Part shown: positions 36,001 to 44,990 of the stretch, one piece after another
How positions within the stretch are numbered: position 1 is the stretch's first letter
Layout: every line of letters begins with the position of its first letter
Notes under the pieces: model-generated
The model's input: the letters and a program-made list of their open reading frames with translations, nothing else
Database searches by the model: none
What the model was told of the DNA's origin: nothing
Position numbers and translations under genes: made by a program
DNA from: Armillaria gallica
Taxonomy: Eukaryota; Basidiomycota; Agaricomycetes; Agaricales; Physalacriaceae
Length of the DNA stretch: 64,000 nt
Assembly: GCA_037576215.1 (NCBI GenBank)
Contig: JBANDB010000005.1
Coordinates: 868,001 to 932,000, forward strand
Reading direction: 5' to 3'

Positions 36001-39000
36001 CTCCACATCCTTGTGTTAGACCAAACTGCATGGTTCCAGAATGTATTGCCTGCAATAATATATCGTCATGGTGGAGTTACTTTCGGCAGACTGTCAACTT
36101 TGTTGTTGCTATGACTCACATCCATTCTTGTGGGAATAATACCGATGCTGATGGCAATAAAAAGAAAAATAAGTATGATTCTAAAGGATGTCTGGCAAAC
36201 AAGTGGGGTAAATGTAAGGCTAGGTTTCCTCGTAAGATTGTAAAAGAGCATAAGGTTGACGAAGATGGACATCTTATGTTAAAAAAGGTTGAAGCTTGGA
36301 TCAACACTTTCATGCCTTTGTTAACGTATCTATTTCATTGTAACACTGATGTTACATCCCTGCGATCAGGAACTGCCATCAAAGCAGTTATATCATATGT
36401 TTCTGATTATGTGACTAAGCCCGCTCTCAAGACTCATGTCATTTTTGAAGCAATCCGATCTGTGTTTGAGCGCAATGTTGACCTTCTGTCTTCAGGGGAG
36501 ACTCGAAAGGAAAAGGCAAGGAAACTTATAGCTAAGATTGTAAATGTACTTGGTGTTAAAATGGAAATTGGTAGTCCATTCATCTGTTCATATCTGTTGG
36601 GAATGCCTGCCCATTATACGAACAAGAAATTCACAGTTTGCTTTTGGCAGAATTATGTATCATATGTTAGGAGGGCTTGGAATCATCTCGATACTCATGT
36701 TCCACCTGAAAAAGTACAAATTCAAAAGTACAAAGGGTCTTTGATTGGTGTATCTGTTGTTGAGGATTATGTATATAGACCAGATGAGCTTAATCATCTC
36801 TCCTTGTATGACTGGGTATGTTGGTGTTATCGGGAAAAGTCTACACGGAAAAAGAAAACAGCTATGTCAAGATCTTGTCAGTCTGCTAATACCACACCCA
36901 ACAATGATGATGTTGAGGTAGAAGATATCTCATTGTCTAATTCTCTTGATGACTTTATAGTTCCTGATGAGTTAGCCTGTCCCCTTGGAACCACCGACAA
37001 TCCATCTTCCGTTTCAGTTGAGCATGCTACAGATGAAATTTCCGATGCTTTTGCTGAATTGGGTGCTATTCTGGATTCACTGTATCCCACTAAAGTCACT
37101 ACTGATGTGCCAAAAGGTAGTTATCCATTTCAGAAAGAGCATCCACTATCAAGTACTCATCACATTGTGTATCGAGATCAGTCAAAGGCATTTATTCCAA
37201 ACTTTACAGGGTCTGTCCTTCCGAGACAAGATCATGGTGACTATGAGTATTACTGTTGTACAATGTTGACCCTATTTCATCCATGGAGAACTGGAATGGA
37301 GCTTCAATTGGCTGATGATACATGGAGTGCTTCCTTTGCAAAATATTCATTTACACCATGCCAGCTTGAGATAATGCGGCATTTCAATCTGCGATATGAA
37401 TGTTTGGATGCAAGAGATGACTTTCGGGCTCAGTTGAAAAAGGGTGCCACAGAGGCTCCTAATTGGCTTCAAGATGATGATAATGAAGTGTTTATGAATG
37501 AGTCAGATCAGGCTGTGAGTGACGATAATCTTATAGACTTCGATACGGCTGACATAGACATGATGGATCCTACTGCTTTTGGGTTGGGCAAACAATGGGT
37601 CAAACGACTGCAGGATATGTTGAGAATTAGAAGTCTGTTGACCGAAATTGGATGGACTGCTATCCCTTGTGATAGTGGTCCATCCACTATACCAGATATA
37701 TCCTCTCAGGAACCTGTATTACTCAATCAAAGTGGTGCTCAATGGAAATCTGATGTGCTTAAGATGAGACAGACAATACTGGATGACCAATTTTCAGGTA
37801 TCAATGATGGCAAGTCTGACCTGTCCAATGTTTATCTACACGGTCGCACAATGGCAGAAGAGGCTGGAGAAGTGAAAATCACTGATATCCAAAGCGAGAG
37901 CAATGCTGCTCTGCATAATACTGTGATAAAACACCGTCATGATGTTGCAGATAAGATACTTCAAGAATTTGCACTTAATTATGAACAGGAAAGGGCCTTT
38001 CGACTAGTCACCAATCATTCATCAGGTCCTAAAGGGAGTCCTCTGAAGATGTATATCGGAGGTATGGGTGGTACAGGAAAGACGCATGTTCTGCAGGCAT
38101 TAGTTGCCTACTTTAATGCATCAGGAGAAAGCTATCGTCTAGTTGTTGTAGCTCCAACTGGCATGGCAGCTGCCCTTATTGGAGGATCTACGTACCACTA
38201 CATGTTTGGCATCAATGATGCCCAAGGAGATAATATCTCAAACAAGCTTTTATCTGAAGTTAAGTCTCGTCTTAATGGAGTTGACTATGTTTTCTTCGAT
38301 GAGGTTTCCATGTTGTCTTGCTCAGACTTGTACCGTATAAGTGCCCGTTTGTGTGCAGTGTTCAACATTTATCATGTCCCTTTTGGTGGTATAAATATGA
38401 TTTTTGCTGGTGATTTTGCGCAACTTCCACCTGCATATGGTGGGTCTGGTCAGTCTTTGTACAGTGGGTATGTTGAAGCAAAGTCTGATTCTATGCGTGA
38501 CCAACATGCAGCTCTAGGGAAAGCCTTGTGGCATCAGGTCCTGACTGTGGTCATTCTGCAGCAGAATATGAGACAGAGATCTCAAACCATTGAGGATTCC
38601 CGTTTGCAGACAGCTTTGGAAAATATGCGATATCGTAAGTGTACGCCCAATGATTTAGCCTTTCTGAATACTTGTGTGTCCAGTACCGCTCGTGGTTGGG
38701 ATCATATTTCCCAACCAGAATATAGGAATGTCTCTATCATCACTGCGTGGAATTCTCACAAAGATGAAATCAATCATTTAGGTTGTGAGCGGTTTGCCAG
38801 AGAGACAGGTCAGAACTTAACGTGTTTCTACTCTGAAGATTTTGCTATGGAGACACGCAAAGAGAAGCAGGATAGAAAGGCTCGTGGGTTCCATAGATCG
38901 ACAGGCATCACAGATGAGCTGCAGCAGATTTTATGGGACTTGCCCCCTAATGCTAATGATGGTCAATTTGCTGGTACCTTATGGCTCTGCATTGGAATGC

Positions 39001-39449
39001 CTGTCATGATCCAAAATAACTATGCAACCGAGTTGTGTATGACAAAAGGTCAAGAGGGCATAGTTCATTCTTGGCAGGTGGCAAAAGGCTCTAGAGGGCA
39101 GCAAATGCTTGATGTTTTATTCATCGAACTGTTGAATCCACCTTCGGAAGTGCAGCTTGTGGGTCTGCCCAAAAATGTGGTGCCACTTGAGAGAAAGACA
39201 ATGACTGTCAACTGCAAAATGCCTAACGACAAGGCGATTTCTCTATCCAGAAGCCAAGTGGATATTGCCCCAAATTTTGCTATGACCAACTACAGTTCGC
39301 AAGGGAAGACCAGACCTTATATTGTAATTATTGTAAGTCTCACCAAGCTTGCTACACTGCATTGTCACGGATGGCCTCTGCCAAAGGGACTATATTACTT
39401 CAACCTATTTCACCTTCCAAGGTACAGGGTGGGGTACATGGATCCTTGA
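33042..39449 (+). CDS. Helitron Rep-helicase (RepHel)
   Basis: Rolling-circle transposase of a Helitron: it nicks and joins single-stranded DNA and unwinds it. The frame is open for 2135 codons without introns, unlike host genes here. The true start is uncertain: codon 33042 is TTG, and convincing family similarity begins near residue 220. A SAP-like DNA-binding segment (PRLTVSQLKSVARLHGL) lies near residue 260. A Cys/His region with CIDCRKSIHNGECPKYALCN, then DLTFAEQLVISRVQH, lies at about 445-490. The Rep domain follows with HUH motif TLHLHLLLW near 911 and the two-Tyr motif YVSDYVTK near 1118. The Pif1-like helicase has Walker A GGMGGTGKTH near 1671, Walker B FFDEVSM near 1750 and motif VI YSSQGKT near 2085. 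After TRPYIVI the reading frame shifts by one near 39330; the expected continuation (ALSRMASAKGT) lies in the frame starting 39362. The shift clips only the last helicase motif. Confidence 0.9.
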   Translation: MSGRGCHVAVNVAVNLDIDEHVSHDISLAIELYSRCVALLRRVCYWEPLPVYYSFAICIMSLLRECRTLFGDVLYRYCLCYCGTSMITVVWLSLFTCMQCDPKYEVSLLRLRMSRFLLSKHDYVCFLNGFNPFLFRCSLMLSRSIPKSRWVFRLFFRLYLRSILWLAAISYLSTLLNNFKGSCSLYEIEGPKHTLHRGGGRHTASLYTFDEISPFLPIAIPSTVQFAFRELIKEDMLYADHEVNRSDNACCVEVPLDVLVPRLTVSQLKSVARLHGLKMASSTPKSALITMLTEHVCDGCNPYLTIFDVDYSSTVLVTTSPVTTTGEHTGSVVLHAAASSQDLHECFPPKPLTPDLTLRITRDFCQDMSPAVFEEAGCAVCGQLTPLSKLSPKCSLQKMFHILERDGANVTRAERLSESDTVKEVPGPVLDASCSDICIDCRKSIHNGECPKYALCNGFWLGDVPDILKDLTFAEQLVISRVQHFNCFVRVGSGSTKMIAHAVAFESPTPKVYDFLPPPVEELDDVLAIMFTGPREPVKSDYQCTPLLVQRNIVANTLGWLKLNHCDYFDVGISLDNLNRYPEDAPPVSIQYKSMASNKSPEATSVFDMDEEDGVQDGRCPFIVHGLFGQDVATQTSEEVKLLALQYYENNGKYLSVGRSNQPQSIYNNPMLYPSMFLWLFPYGLGGIGSTSVSLSSAQHKRRLLMYHDKRFQTDSTFPFVCFSHEQVKASTTGSFLLAEKEKFFDITNRILDVDQSVLTELSRCMSKGDVVHPESDKEKDCFQLIRDLDHVGGKVQGSITSKKYMRHELNALMASEGAPSWYITFAPSDQTHPICLYWADGKETFSPDLRSKDSQVDLIANNPVAGARFFNFMVDLFIKHVLGVGTDHPGAFGQTSSYYGTVEQQGRLTLHLHLLLWIRNALSPQEIRSRLMDASSTFRQELLAYLEGAHQGDYFGGTQKDVLNDLTHATRQPEFRSPVEVLPESPPHPCVRPNCMVPECIACNNISSWWSYFRQTVNFVVAMTHIHSCGNNTDADGNKKKNKYDSKGCLANKWGKCKARFPRKIVKEHKVDEDGHLMLKKVEAWINTFMPLLTYLFHCNTDVTSLRSGTAIKAVISYVSDYVTKPALKTHVIFEAIRSVFERNVDLLSSGETRKEKARKLIAKIVNVLGVKMEIGSPFICSYLLGMPAHYTNKKFTVCFWQNYVSYVRRAWNHLDTHVPPEKVQIQKYKGSLIGVSVVEDYVYRPDELNHLSLYDWVCWCYREKSTRKKKTAMSRSCQSANTTPNNDDVEVEDISLSNSLDDFIVPDELACPLGTTDNPSSVSVEHATDEISDAFAELGAILDSLYPTKVTTDVPKGSYPFQKEHPLSSTHHIVYRDQSKAFIPNFTGSVLPRQDHGDYEYYCCTMLTLFHPWRTGMELQLADDTWSASFAKYSFTPCQLEIMRHFNLRYECLDARDDFRAQLKKGATEAPNWLQDDDNEVFMNESDQAVSDDNLIDFDTADIDMMDPTAFGLGKQWVKRLQDMLRIRSLLTEIGWTAIPCDSGPSTIPDISSQEPVLLNQSGAQWKSDVLKMRQTILDDQFSGINDGKSDLSNVYLHGRTMAEEAGEVKITDIQSESNAALHNTVIKHRHDVADKILQEFALNYEQERAFRLVTNHSSGPKGSPLKMYIGGMGGTGKTHVLQALVAYFNASGESYRLVVVAPTGMAAALIGGSTYHYMFGINDAQGDNISNKLLSEVKSRLNGVDYVFFDEVSMLSCSDLYRISARLCAVFNIYHVPFGGINMIFAGDFAQLPPAYGGSGQSLYSGYVEAKSDSMRDQHAALGKALWHQVLTVVILQQNMRQRSQTIEDSRLQTALENMRYRKCTPNDLAFLNTCVSSTARGWDHISQPEYRNVSIITAWNSHKDEINHLGCERFARETGQNLTCFYSEDFAMETRKEKQDRKARGFHRSTGITDELQQILWDLPPNANDGQFAGTLWLCIGMPVMIQNNYATELCMTKGQEGIVHSWQVAKGSRGQQMLDVLFIELLNPPSEVQLVGLPKNVVPLERKTMTVNCKMPNDKAISLSRSQVDIAPNFAMTNYSSQGKTRPYIVIIVSLTKLATLHCHGWPLPKGLYYFNLFHLPRYRVGYMDP

Positions 39450-40765
39450 GGCAGGAGTTCAGAGAGTTAGAAATGTTAGATGAAATTACACGACTTAGGT
39501 ATGAGCGATGCCTTCATCTAACTGTCAGAGGAGACCGTAGATACACCCTGTTGGATTCTTATCGTAAGATTAAAGGTGAATATTATGTTCCTTCAACCAT
39601 ACATCCCGCTATTGTATGGAGTAGAGCATTGCCGTTTGAACCGACAATGGTAGAGGACATTCCATGGCAGATATTGACTAAAGGCAAGAAAATAGAGTTC
39701 GGAACTAAGCCAAAATCAGTTAACAGCATGACTACTGAACGACGGGAGCCAGTAACTGAACGACGGATAGTCGGAAAAAGTTTGTTTGATGACGGTGCTG
39801 ATAAACCAGTGTTACCGTCTCATCGGAAGTGCAAGTCAAGGATCTCTGATACCTCACCTTTGGTATTGATCAAACCTGTACTTACCAAGAAGGGTTGTAT
39901 CGTGTCTAGATCTGCAATTCTCCCGAATAATGCTAGTGCCATCCCTTATGGTACACGTTGGTCGAACAACAGTTGCGTGTTTGATACATTCTTCGCCGTA
40001 TTCTTTAACATGTGGCATTCAGATGTAGAACGATTCAAGGTTGTTTTCCTCAACATTAATCCCGATCACCTGGGCATGCTGTCAGACTCCTTCCAATGAC
40101 ATCTAGCAGGAGCTTACAATTTGAACCAGGTCAGAGACCTATATCGTCAAACATTGCACCGGCTACACCCTCGATACTTTGTATGGGGACGATTTACTAG
40201 CCTTCTGACAATAATCGACTGCAGCCTGAAGTCAGCCGAACCATATGTAGAGTCGCATCTCCTTTGTTCTGAAGGCCATATATCCAATCTGGGTAATAGT
40301 TATGTTCCTGTTCTAGATATATCAAATACTGGTGTACATATATCTGGTATACAGTCATGGATACTTGCCGGATCCCCCAATCACAATGTCAGTAGGGCTT
40401 GCATGTGTGGTGATCAGCAGGTCATCAGAAAAATGCGCTTTCTATCAACACCGTCCTTGATTTGCTTTGAAGTGGGAGGTACAGCAAGGGTCGAGATAGA
40501 ATGGTGCTTGCGCATAAGTACCGGTGATGTGACTGCTACATATGATTTGGTCGGCCTGTTTTACTTTGGCCAATCCCATTTTGTGGCTCGATTCATAGAT
40601 AGACACGGTGTGTTGTGGTTCCAAGATGGAGCAGCAAATGGTGGGTCGTTTGTCAATGAGGGATATGCAGAAGATCACTACTCCGATTCCATCTTACACC
40701 AACAGGGTATGGAATTGGCATCGCTGGTCTACCTGAAAAGGGGTAATGGACCATGGCGATTCTAA
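39331..40765 (+). pseudogene. C-terminal USP-like cysteine peptidase part of RepHel
   Basis: The natural continuation of RepHel, displaced by one base. It begins with the helicase end (ALSRMASAKGTILLQPISPS), then EFRELEMLDEITRLRYERCL. A peptidase-like domain follows: TRWSNNSCVFDTFFAVFFNM carries the candidate nucleophile Cys at about 39970. FYFGQSHFVARFIDRHGVLW and FQDGA carry a candidate His and Asp at about 40560-40630, in the arrangement of ubiquitin-specific peptidases. A single TGA at 40097-40099 interrupts the domain; the same frame resumes at once as HLAGAYNLNQVRDLYRQ and runs to 40765. With one frameshift and one TGA this copy is probably not translated as a whole. Peptidase domains fused to Helitron proteins are known in other lineages (OTU type in some animal elements). 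The role could be processing or removal of ubiquitin-like tags; that is inference. Confidence 0.65.
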
Positions 40766-41162
40766 GTCGCAACGATCTTATCTGTACTGGATTTGTAGAT
40801 TTGTAATATATATGATGTAATACAATATTTGTAATAGTAATCAATCGAGCATTGTTGCCCCCCCCGGTCTCATACAGACGCTGACACAGGACTCGGATAT
40901 GCCACGCTCCGCGATGGCCCTCCACTTCATCCTTAGGTGACAGTGAAAGGATTTGATTTAGTGGTGTTTCATAGAATGACGTGAGATTATGGAGTATAAT
41001 TTGTAACAAGAGGGATTGCACCGAGCAAACGATGCTACTCAAAGCAAATTGTGTATCTATGTCAAGATTTCAAGCCTCAGAAGTCAAGGGCGTGACGTCT
41101 TGGAAGCGCTAAGGAGCCGAAATGACTGACACATCTGCGGCTGACCTAAGGAAGTAGCGTCG
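40766..41162. other. Region downstream of the Helitron gene
   Basis: AT-rich for about 90 bp, then a run of eight C near 40858. A Helitron 3' end with a hairpin followed by CTRR was looked for by eye and not convincingly found. Confidence 0.3.
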
Positions 41163-41501
41163 TCAAGTCGCGAGCTCGCCGGGCATCTCAGCGACTCGTT
41201 GTTGACTCGCTGTGTGGAATTCATGTGGGGCAGTCAACATGCTAGTGGGGGTCGTAGCAATCTTGGGTAAAGGTGATCTGAACCTGAGAGCAAATTTTAA
41301 GCGTCGAGCGAAGTAGGCGAAAGGAAAAGAATATGGTTGATTCCCCAATTGAGTGACGGCTTGCAGACGCCAGAAGGAGCGTGATTTAACCAGCTTGTCA
41401 AATCGGATCACCATGCCATCTATGGTGGGCCGCTCGGAAGGGTTCTCCTTCATCATGTCTGCGACAAGCGGCCAGTACATCGATATCCCACCTTCCCGAG
41501 A
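41163..41501 (-). pseudogene. Protein kinase C-lobe fragment
   Basis: The minus strand encodes MYWPLVADMMKENPSERPTI followed by DGMVIRFDKLVKSRS. The P..RPT signature is kinase subdomain XI, in the form seen in the large agaricomycete family of orphan kinases (PLV.DM...P..RPT..EV..RF). The frame then runs on through a basic tail to a TGA at 41163-41165. Upstream frames to about 41816 do not show the catalytic loop, DFG or glycine loop, so only the end of the domain survives or the rest lies in unrecognised exons. It is probably a broken copy. Confidence 0.5.
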
Positions 41502-41816
41502 TCAGTTCCCAAATCCACCACATCAAAGTCCGCTCCTTCTCCTTCCTAGTAGTAGTAGCTGATGCCAAACCAACAAGTCAAAACAGAGGGATAAATCATT
41601 GACGCTCATTCGCATCCAAATCCTTAGCTCTGTGATCCTCCCTCGCTCCGCCTCAGTCGCTGAGCTAGTAGACATCATACGGGCGCCGAACGCCCACAGA
41701 GCCAAGAGCAACTCCTTACATGGCAGGGACCAGCCCCAAACATAGACTCCCAACTTCCAGCTTTGACAGATCTCGGAGGGAAGAGGGCGTGGTGCGGTCT
41801 TCAGGAAACCAGTCAT

Positions 41817-42418
41817 ATACCCATTCTTATAGACCTATAACTTTATACCTGAGCGTACGTAGACACGAGTCAGATAACTATGTGAGAGTTAGATATAGGT
41901 ACGGTTAGGTATAGGGAAAAGAGACACGAACCTCCTCAGTGCGATGAGATGGTAAAAGCAACTGAGGAGCAAGTAACCGGAAGCGGCGACTAAGTAGTGT
42001 AGCAAAGCTGTAGGTAAATAGATCATAATAGAATGCGTAACTGTAAAGACCAGAGACCCTAAGGTCAACAATTCTCAACCCCCGGCCCCGACATGCGTAT
42101 CATTCGTCAAAGCGTAGTCTTTTTCTGTTGTGCCAGTGTAGCCGAACATCTGTTCCGAGTCTGGACAACCCATTACGTGGGAAGGCGATGCACAAGCAGA
42201 GGATCATACCATGATGGTCAACAATATCATCGGTACTCGGGTATCCTATTTGCGCTGGGAGGCCACGTAAGCCTAGCCCCCCTCAAAACTCTGAGTCTGT
42301 TCACCTACTGCTCTCGTCATAGACCAAACCAGTCTTCGCCACCACCGTCCCAAAATTGGAGTCGAAGTACAATAACTGGAGGCGCTTCAGCTGGAAAAAT
42401 TTGTATTTGTAAACTGCA
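41817..42418. other. No gene recognised
   Basis: Nothing supportable was seen in this roughly 600-bp stretch between the kinase fragment and the tRNA-derived repeat. Confidence 0.4.
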
Positions 42419-42485
42419 TGTGGAGAGTAGGACTCGAACCTCGAGTGCAGGGGGGGTTTATCAGGTGCACCAGTCATTTCCAATC
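42419..42485 (-). repeat. tRNA-derived repeat, copy C
   Basis: Minus strand reads TTGGAAATGACTGGTGCACC near its 5' end and CTCGAGGTTCGAGTCCTACT then CTCCACATG at its 3' end. The T arm and acceptor end match the two copies near 10.5 kb. A run of seven pyrimidines replaces a normal anticodon arm, so it is not a working tRNA. Confidence 0.5.
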
Positions 42486-42563
42486 TAACATTGAAGCATT
42501 TCTAGTAAAACAAAGCTAGCCATTCACCCCGAGGCCTCACGTGTAGGAACTGAACTACACATA

Positions 42564-43616
42564 TGAGTCAATGGGCACATAGAATTCTGCATTTGCGTTT
42601 GCGTTTTCACGCATGCGTTTGTCACGTCTGCGTGAGCGTGACATAGATGCGTTTGTTGGCAGTCTTGTGTGTTTGGGCTTACAAACACCTGTTAAATTAT
42701 TTTATTAGCTACAGTGTAAGTAAGACTTACTGCTTATTAGATTTGTACCAAGTATGACATCGACACCGGCCATAATTAACTTTCTTTGTCATGGTAGAGT
42801 CTCTGTACAGCTGAGTCCATTAATGTTCAAGCTGGTATTTTAAATGTAAGAGCATTTGGAGGTTTTGAGAGTGTTAGTGGCCATGAGGTATGATAACTGT
42901 CAGTAAAAACCATGGCACCATTACCATTTTGTTGAGGAACAAGTTGAAGAAACCAAGAAGAAACTGAGCCAAATCCTGGCTCAAAAACAACGACTTGACG
43001 GCAACCTGGCTATGCATGACTAGAATACATCATAAAAATAAAATACCTGCCTAGAATGAGTGACTAGAAGCAATTACTGGCAGGATAAATTGAAGCAATC
43101 ATAAGTCAACTAGTTCAACTCGGACTTGAACGCATCAAACGCACCGAACGCAGATTTGTCACAACACTGTCACACATCTGCGTTTAATCTCGGACGCATG
43201 CGTTCAATGTTTGGATTTTGAGATGCGTGAGTCTTTGGGTTAATTTTAGAGGTGCCTGATTCACTCAAAATCGAGAACAGCATAAGTACTTCGACACCAG
43301 AGGGTACTATATTCATTGTGATACTAGAAATTACTAACATGCATGTATTTATAGCCTTTCCAGACCATTCCACCTCATTATTGAGTCATAAAAAGTCATA
43401 GAGATATCTCCAGTAAATCCGGACAAGTTCAATTTCAACAGAAAACATAATTACGACGTATTATTGAAATGACACTAGCTATCAGACGACCACGCATCTA
43501 AACGCATCGATCAGGGCACAAGCGCACGCAAGTTGAACTTACGCAAACGCAGACGAACGCAGTTGAACGCACGCACGCAGGGGTCGAACGCAGAATTCTC
43601 TTGGCCCTGAGTCAAT
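42564..43616. mobile_element. MULE-like non-autonomous element, 1035 bp, 9-bp TSD
   Basis: The element spans 42573-43607. The left end reads GGGCACATAGAATTCTGC and the inverted right end GGGCCAAGAGAATTCTGC. The flanks carry a perfect 9-bp repeat TGAGTCAAT (42564-42572 and 43608-43616). Both ends and a central region near 43130-43205 are full of GCGTT/AACGC words (TGCGTTTGCG, CGAACGCAG). It shares the outer terminus GGGC..A.AGAATTCTGCG with the 16952-18130 element but carries a different subterminal word. It has no coding capacity. Confidence 0.85.
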
Positions 43617-43790
43617 GACTTATGCGGGAAACATCTCCGCTCCGCTATGTCTTATCCCCTGGCCTGGGAAATCCTTCGACATAAACAGACGTGTGATAAT
43701 TCAGAACCTAGATACGTACGTTATAACCTTCATCTGTAGACGAACCACAGTGAACGGCATAGCTCGGTATTGTATCATCATAGGATCCGT

Positions 43791-44990
43791 TCAAATAGCC
43801 ACATCTGCGAACACAGGACGATGATCGCTCGCCAGAATTGCATCATCCGACAGCGAACTCCCAACTTTGTACGCCTCCGATGCCCTATGAAGAAACATAA
43901 AACGAAAGGATCCATCTCAGAAGACAAGGCGCACATACCACCCAGGGTTACTTCTTCCAAAGACAAAATCAATCCTCTCCCAAACTGAAGTGTTAGACCA
44001 TTTGTTGAACCCAGTATATGTCGCGAAATTATTAGAAACTCTCTTTCTCGGCGCCTCTCCACGCAAATCGAGCATCTTGAAATCTGGCAGTGATTCTCGA
44101 CTTTGTACCTCACAGCAAATGTCGCGTCAATGACGATAGACGCGCTTGTACTTGTGATGATATCGTAAGCGCCAGAGCTTTCACCAGTCGAGAGGCTATA
44201 TTCAAAGTCATTAACACATTTTATCAAAGCCTCAGCGAACCCACCGACCTGTCGAAATCACCCATTACGAATACTGGATCGCGTGACTGCACAGCTTCGT
44301 ACCGCGCTCTCTCCAGAATCAACGATGCCCAAGACGTCGCTGCATATTAGACCGATTATCCAGATGCGCGTTCACCACCGTAAACTTGGTCTTGGCGCCC
44401 GTTGTTAAGCTGAAGTTTGCCGCCATACAGTCGGAAAGTGCCTGCTCCACGGTATTTAGATGGCTTGAGGAGAGTATCTCTGTGAAATATGAACCAAGGA
44501 TCACTAAAAGACGATGATGAACGCACGAAAGCCAGAAGGTATCATTCGAGAGCAACTTGACAGCAGATCTTTGTATCTCAGCTGTCTTGCCTAGACATAC
44601 TTCTTATAGAACAACGGACAATACTCTTCTGCCTCCACCCTGTCGCTGCGTCCCACACTGATCTACCGATACATCAGCCAAAAGCGCCACAGCGATAAAA
44701 ATAGCATTAACCCAACCCCAGTCATCCCCAAAGAGCTCCGCGAGGTCGTTTACCTGTCTCACCAGCGCCTCTTACAACCCAGCGATAACGATCCCCGCAC
44801 TCGACAAATACCCCGCAACACGCAGCCTCCTCATGCTTCACGGCTGCTCCCCCGACAGCCCCAAAAACGTGGCTTGCGCAAGAGGATTGCCCAAAGCAGA
44901 AATAAACTCCGGTACGGTGATCTGGTCGGGCTACGAGTCATATCGGAGGCTATACGTGGCGATACGCAGGCTCGTGGAATTAGTATCCAT
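43791..44990 (-). pseudogene. Endonuclease/exonuclease/phosphatase-fold gene, decayed
   Basis: A DNase I-like phosphodiesterase fold. From ATG 44990: STSLRIATYSLRYDS then a TAG, then PDQITVPEFISALGNPLAQA and LSGEQP. After a gap, EALVRQVNDLAELFGDDWGW, then EEYCPLFYKK and an intron to VKLLSNDTFWLS. Then FTVVNAHLDNRS followed by ASLILERARYEAVQ and PVFVMGDFD (the metal-binding core), SSGAYDIITS, RKRVSNNFATYTGF, VWERIDFVFG, and ASDHRPVFADVAI with stop at 43791-43793. The order of motifs and several introns are preserved. Damage includes the in-frame TAG near 44925 and a one-base frameshift near 44330 between RRLG and ASLI. It was a single-copy-type fungal gene, now broken. Confidence 0.75.

Larger units (their letters stand above)
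22224..40765. mobile_element. Candidate giant Helitron-like composite with accessory genes
   Basis: Inference. Between the Plavaka remnant and the kinase fragment lie four genes whose relatives are multicopy and transposon-linked in agaricomycetes: an HTEDN-type protein, an acidic protein with a VPIYDG C-terminal domain, a TET/JBP-like dioxygenase, and a Helitron RepHel followed by a ubiquitin-peptidase-like domain. The acidic and TET genes end tail to tail 26 bp apart, and an array of ACTAGT palindromes precedes RepHel. A Helitron should start with TC and end with CTRR after a small hairpin, inserted between A and T. No convincing ends were identified, so the limits given are simply those of the outermost genes. 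It may equally be two neighbouring elements. Confidence 0.4.

Noticed and set aside
41523..41816. Upstream kinase domain for the fragment at 41163
   Set aside because: No glycine loop, catalytic loop or DFG motif could be found in any frame; only the subdomain XI region is supportable.
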